NCBI GenBank assembly: GCA_016703265.1
Contig: JADJCK010000005.1
Location: forward strand, 310,001-374,000
DNA length: 64,000 nt
Reading direction: 5' to 3'
Source of the DNA: a bacterium
Lineage (GTDB): Bacteria > Krumholzibacteriota > Krumholzibacteriia > LZORAL124-64-63
Of the stretch, positions 61,927 through 64,000 are shown piece after piece. The notes under the pieces were generated by a model. It was not told the origin of the DNA. It searched no databases and worked only from the letters and a program-made list of their open reading frames with translations. Both the position numbers and the translations under genes were made by a program. Positions within the stretch are counted from its first letter, which is position 1, and each line of letters starts with the position of its first letter.

Positions 61927-63204
61927 ATGGCCGGCCCGACCGGCAGCGAGACACGGGTCCGGCTGCTGGTGACCGGCGGCATCGCCGCCTACAAGAGTTG
62001 CTATCTGGCCCGCCTGCTCGTGCAGGCGGGCTTTTCCGTGCGCTGCGGCATGACCGATGCCGCGACGCGGTTCGTCAGCCCGATGACCTTCGAGGTGCTG
62101 ACCGGTGCGCCCGTGGCGATCGACCTCTGGGGCGAGCGCGGCACCGCGGCGCTGGATCACATCCAGTATGCGCGTTGGGCCGACGTTGCGGTCGTGGCCC
62201 CGGCCACGGCCAATACGATGGCCAAGGCCGCCGGCGGCCTGGCGGACAACATGGTCTCGACGCTGCTGCTGGCGTTTCCGGGTCCGGTCGTCATGGCTCC
62301 GGCGATGAACGACAACATGTGGCGGCATCCGGCCACGCGCGTCGTCCGGCAGACCCTGCTCGATCGCGGGATCCGCTTCGTCGGCCCGGGCGAGGGTTTC
62401 CTCGCCTGCGGGACCACCGATGAGGGCCGCATGTCCGAGCCTGAGGAGATCCTCACCGTGGTGCGTGAGGTGGCGGCAGCGCTGCCGCCGCGCGCCGAGC
62501 CTGCTGTCGCTGCGCCTGCAAGCGATCCCGGCCCGTGGCTGGGTCGCCGGGTGATCGTGACCGCCGGGCCCACCTGCGAGCCCATCGATCCGGTGCGCTA
62601 CGTCGCCAATCGCAGCACCGGCGCCATGGGCTACGCCCTGGCGGCGGCGGCGGCCGGCGCCGGGGCCCAGGTGACCCTGGTGAGCGGGCCGGTGGCGCTG
62701 CCGGTGCCGCGCGGCCTGGCCGGAGTGGTCCAGGTCCAGACGGGGCGTGAGATGGCTGCCGCCGTCGATGCGGCGCTCGCCGACGGCGCCGACTGGCTGG
62801 TGATGTGTGCGGCCGTCGCCGACTTCACGCCGGCCGAGCCCGCTCCCGGCAAGTTGAAGAAGGACGTGCTCGGCGACACGTGGGACCTGCGGCTGGTGCG
62901 CAATCCCGACATCCTGGGCGAGATCGTGCCGCGGCATCGCGCCACGGGCGTGAAGGTCGTGGGCTTCGCGCTCGAGACCGAGGATGTGGTGGCGCGCGCG
63001 CTCGGCAAGCTGCGCGCCAAGGGCCTCGACTTCATCGTCGCCAACAATCCATCCGCGGAAGGTTCCGGCTTCGGCGATGTGCGCCATGAACTGATCCTGC
63101 TGGGTCCCGCCGGGGAGTTGTGGCGCAGCGGCTCGCAGCCCAAGGCGGCCCTGGCCCCGGCGCTGCTGGCGCAACTGGACGCCGCGACCGGATCGGCGCG
63201 GTGA
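61927..63204 (+). CDS. coaBC: Bifunctional phosphopantothenoylcysteine decarboxylase/synthase
   Basis: The enzyme does two coenzyme A steps. The CoaC half has VTGGIAAYK at the N-terminus, the active-site His in LDHIQYARWADVAVVAPATANTMAK, the APAMNDNMW motif and the Cys of GFLACGTTDEGRM. The CoaB half has RRVIVTAGPTCEPIDPVRYVANRSTGAMGYALA, AAVADFTP and the KLKK motif. At 425 residues the length is normal. It lies between rpoZ and the uracil-DNA glycosylase, with gaps of three and four bases. Confidence 0.97.
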   Translation: MAGPTGSETRVRLLVTGGIAAYKSCYLARLLVQAGFSVRCGMTDAATRFVSPMTFEVLTGAPVAIDLWGERGTAALDHIQYARWADVAVVAPATANTMAKAAGGLADNMVSTLLLAFPGPVVMAPAMNDNMWRHPATRVVRQTLLDRGIRFVGPGEGFLACGTTDEGRMSEPEEILTVVREVAAALPPRAEPAVAAPASDPGPWLGRRVIVTAGPTCEPIDPVRYVANRSTGAMGYALAAAAAGAGAQVTLVSGPVALPVPRGLAGVVQVQTGREMAAAVDAALADGADWLVMCAAVADFTPAEPAPGKLKKDVLGDTWDLRLVRNPDILGEIVPRHRATGVKVVGFALETEDVVARALGKLRAKGLDFIVANNPSAEGSGFGDVRHELILLGPAGELWRSGSQPKAALAPALLAQLDAATGSAR

Positions 63205-63208
63205 CGCG

Positions 63209-64000
63209 ATGAGTGATCCCCGCGAATTGCCGCCCGCGAACGATCCCGCAGCCATCGCCGCCGACCTCCTGGCCTGGATCCGCCAGAACCGGCACACGGC
63301 GCCGGCGTGGTTCATCGACGACGGCTCGGCGGCGCCCGAACTGGCGGCCGCGGCGGCGCCTGTTGCTGCGCCCATCGCCGTGCCCGCTATCGTGCCCGCT
63401 ACCGCGCCGGATGCGGCGCCGGAGGCGGTCGAAGCGCCTGCGGCTTCCGATGCGGCCTTCGCAGCCGCCTGCGCCGGCTTCGTGAAGGACACACTTGCCC
63501 TGATCGACCGCGAGGGCGTGCCTGCCGGCGGCACGCTGCCGCCCGACCCCCTGCTGGCCGCGCACGGCGGTGACAAGGCCGCGGCGCTGGCCGCCCTGTG
63601 CGCCGAGGTGCTGCCGTGCGTGAAGTGCCCGCTCCACGAGACGCGAACCCACACGGTGTTCGGGGTGGGCAACCCGGACGCCGACCTCGTCTTCATCGGC
63701 GAGGCGCCGGGCCAGGACGAGGACCTGCAGGGTGAGCCGTTCGTGGGACGCAGCGGACAGCTGCTGACGAAGATCCTCGGCGCCATCGGCTACGCGCGCC
63801 AGGACGTCTACATCTGCAACATCCTCAAGTGCCGGCCGCCGGGCAACCGCGACCCGCTGCCGGCCGAGGTCGCCCAATGTGAGCCGCACCTCAGGCGCCA
63901 GCTGGCCATCCTGCGGCCGCGCGCCATCTGCTGCCTCGGTCGCGTGGCCGGGCAGACGTTGCTGGGCACGGACGCCTCGCTGGGCAAGTTGAGGCAGGCG
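63209..64000 (+). CDS. Type 4 (UdgA-like) uracil-DNA glycosylase, 3' truncated by window end
   Basis: The gene is open to the last base (264 codons visible). After an Ala/Pro-rich N-terminal extension (residues 45-85) comes the family 4 domain: CVKCPL (first Fe-S cysteines, about 137 and 140), the active-site motif GEAPGQDEDLQGEPFVGRSG (164-183), YICNILKCRPPGNRDP and AICCLGRVAGQTLLG. Family 4 enzymes carry a 4Fe-4S cluster and remove uracil from DNA. The ATG at 63209 is four bases after coaBC. The long low-complexity linker is common in this lineage type but not needed for activity. Confidence 0.93.
   Translation, partial: MSDPRELPPANDPAAIAADLLAWIRQNRHTAPAWFIDDGSAAPELAAAAAPVAAPIAVPAIVPATAPDAAPEAVEAPAASDAAFAAACAGFVKDTLALIDREGVPAGGTLPPDPLLAAHGGDKAAALAALCAEVLPCVKCPLHETRTHTVFGVGNPDADLVFIGEAPGQDEDLQGEPFVGRSGQLLTKILGAIGYARQDVYICNILKCRPPGNRDPLPAEVAQCEPHLRRQLAILRPRAICCLGRVAGQTLLGTDASLGKLRQA

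Noticed and set aside
1..64000. tRNA, rRNA or CRISPR arrays
   Set aside because: I saw no T-loop GGTTCGAATCC-type sequence with a matching cloverleaf, no rRNA core motif and no regularly spaced repeat-spacer series. A covariance-model scan would be needed for certainty.

Overview
This window comes from a high-GC, Gram-negative, flagellated bacterium. It encodes flagellin, a rod-type flagellar protein, outer-membrane barrels and many secreted proteins. At least four secreted proteins end in a FlgD-like immunoglobulin domain with a (V/A)xNPFN-type start. That kind of C-terminal domain, together with the rho-rpmE-DUF1385-prfA-prmC-murA block, fits poorly cultured lineages around the FCB superphylum, such as Eisenbacteria or Krumholzibacteria. 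This placement is inference; no rRNA or tRNA gene is visible to anchor it. Six genes carry a single-base frame break while otherwise intact (citF, a TPR protein, the tricorn protease, a secreted endonuclease, an ECF sigma factor and a PAP2 phosphatase). Most breaks sit at short G/C runs and look like uncorrected indels of a metagenomic or long-read assembly rather than decay.

Layout. 1-7.1 kb: the end of citF, a SIMPL protein, a GC-only low-complexity gap, a methyltransferase, then an overlapping run of D-Ala-D-Ala carboxypeptidase, TPR protein, membrane protein and a VF530-type DNA-binding protein. 7.2-13.4 kb (minus): tricorn-like protease and M28 peptidase in one peptide-degrading unit, with ornithine aminotransferase (rocD) upstream of them. 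14-22 kb: a small winged-helix regulator followed by a secretome cluster of two FlgD-domain proteins, an endonuclease I, a CHRD protein and an FG-GAP protein. 22-24 kb (minus): a CadC-type one-component regulator with a TolB-like sensor. 24.3 kb: a 79-residue mini rod protein. 24.7-27.3 kb (minus): alpha-glucan phosphorylase. 27.5-30.8 kb: a rhodanese-methyltransferase fusion, a beta-helix secreted protein and a small exported protein.

31-38 kb: a YchF-like GTPase translationally coupled to a GT-C/TPR membrane protein; a four-gene envelope-stress operon (Spy-like protein, ECF sigma, zinc-finger anti-sigma, second Spy-like protein with a collagen-like tail); and a TPR lipoprotein. 38-44 kb is the housekeeping core: rho with an unusual triple-repeat leader, rpmE, DUF1385, prfA, prmC, murA. 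44.5-45.6 kb: a solitary HNH endonuclease gene that carries two in-frame copies of one 18-bp perfect palindrome, the most unusual sequence signal in the window.

45.6-64 kb: PAP2 phosphatase, selB, ispG, a GAF-HD-GYP phosphodiesterase, an NFACT/RqcH-type protein with a small barrel protein (minus), yicC-gmk, a pair of bacterial PH-domain membrane proteins, an outer-membrane barrel, pirin, nitroreductase, a short flagellin, a second GT-C-like membrane protein, rpoZ, coaBC and a truncated type 4 uracil-DNA glycosylase. Promoters in the AT-rich islands repeatedly show a TATCTT-like -10 box 16-18 bases after a TTG-type -35 box. GC-rich hairpins without strong T-tracts close most transcription units.
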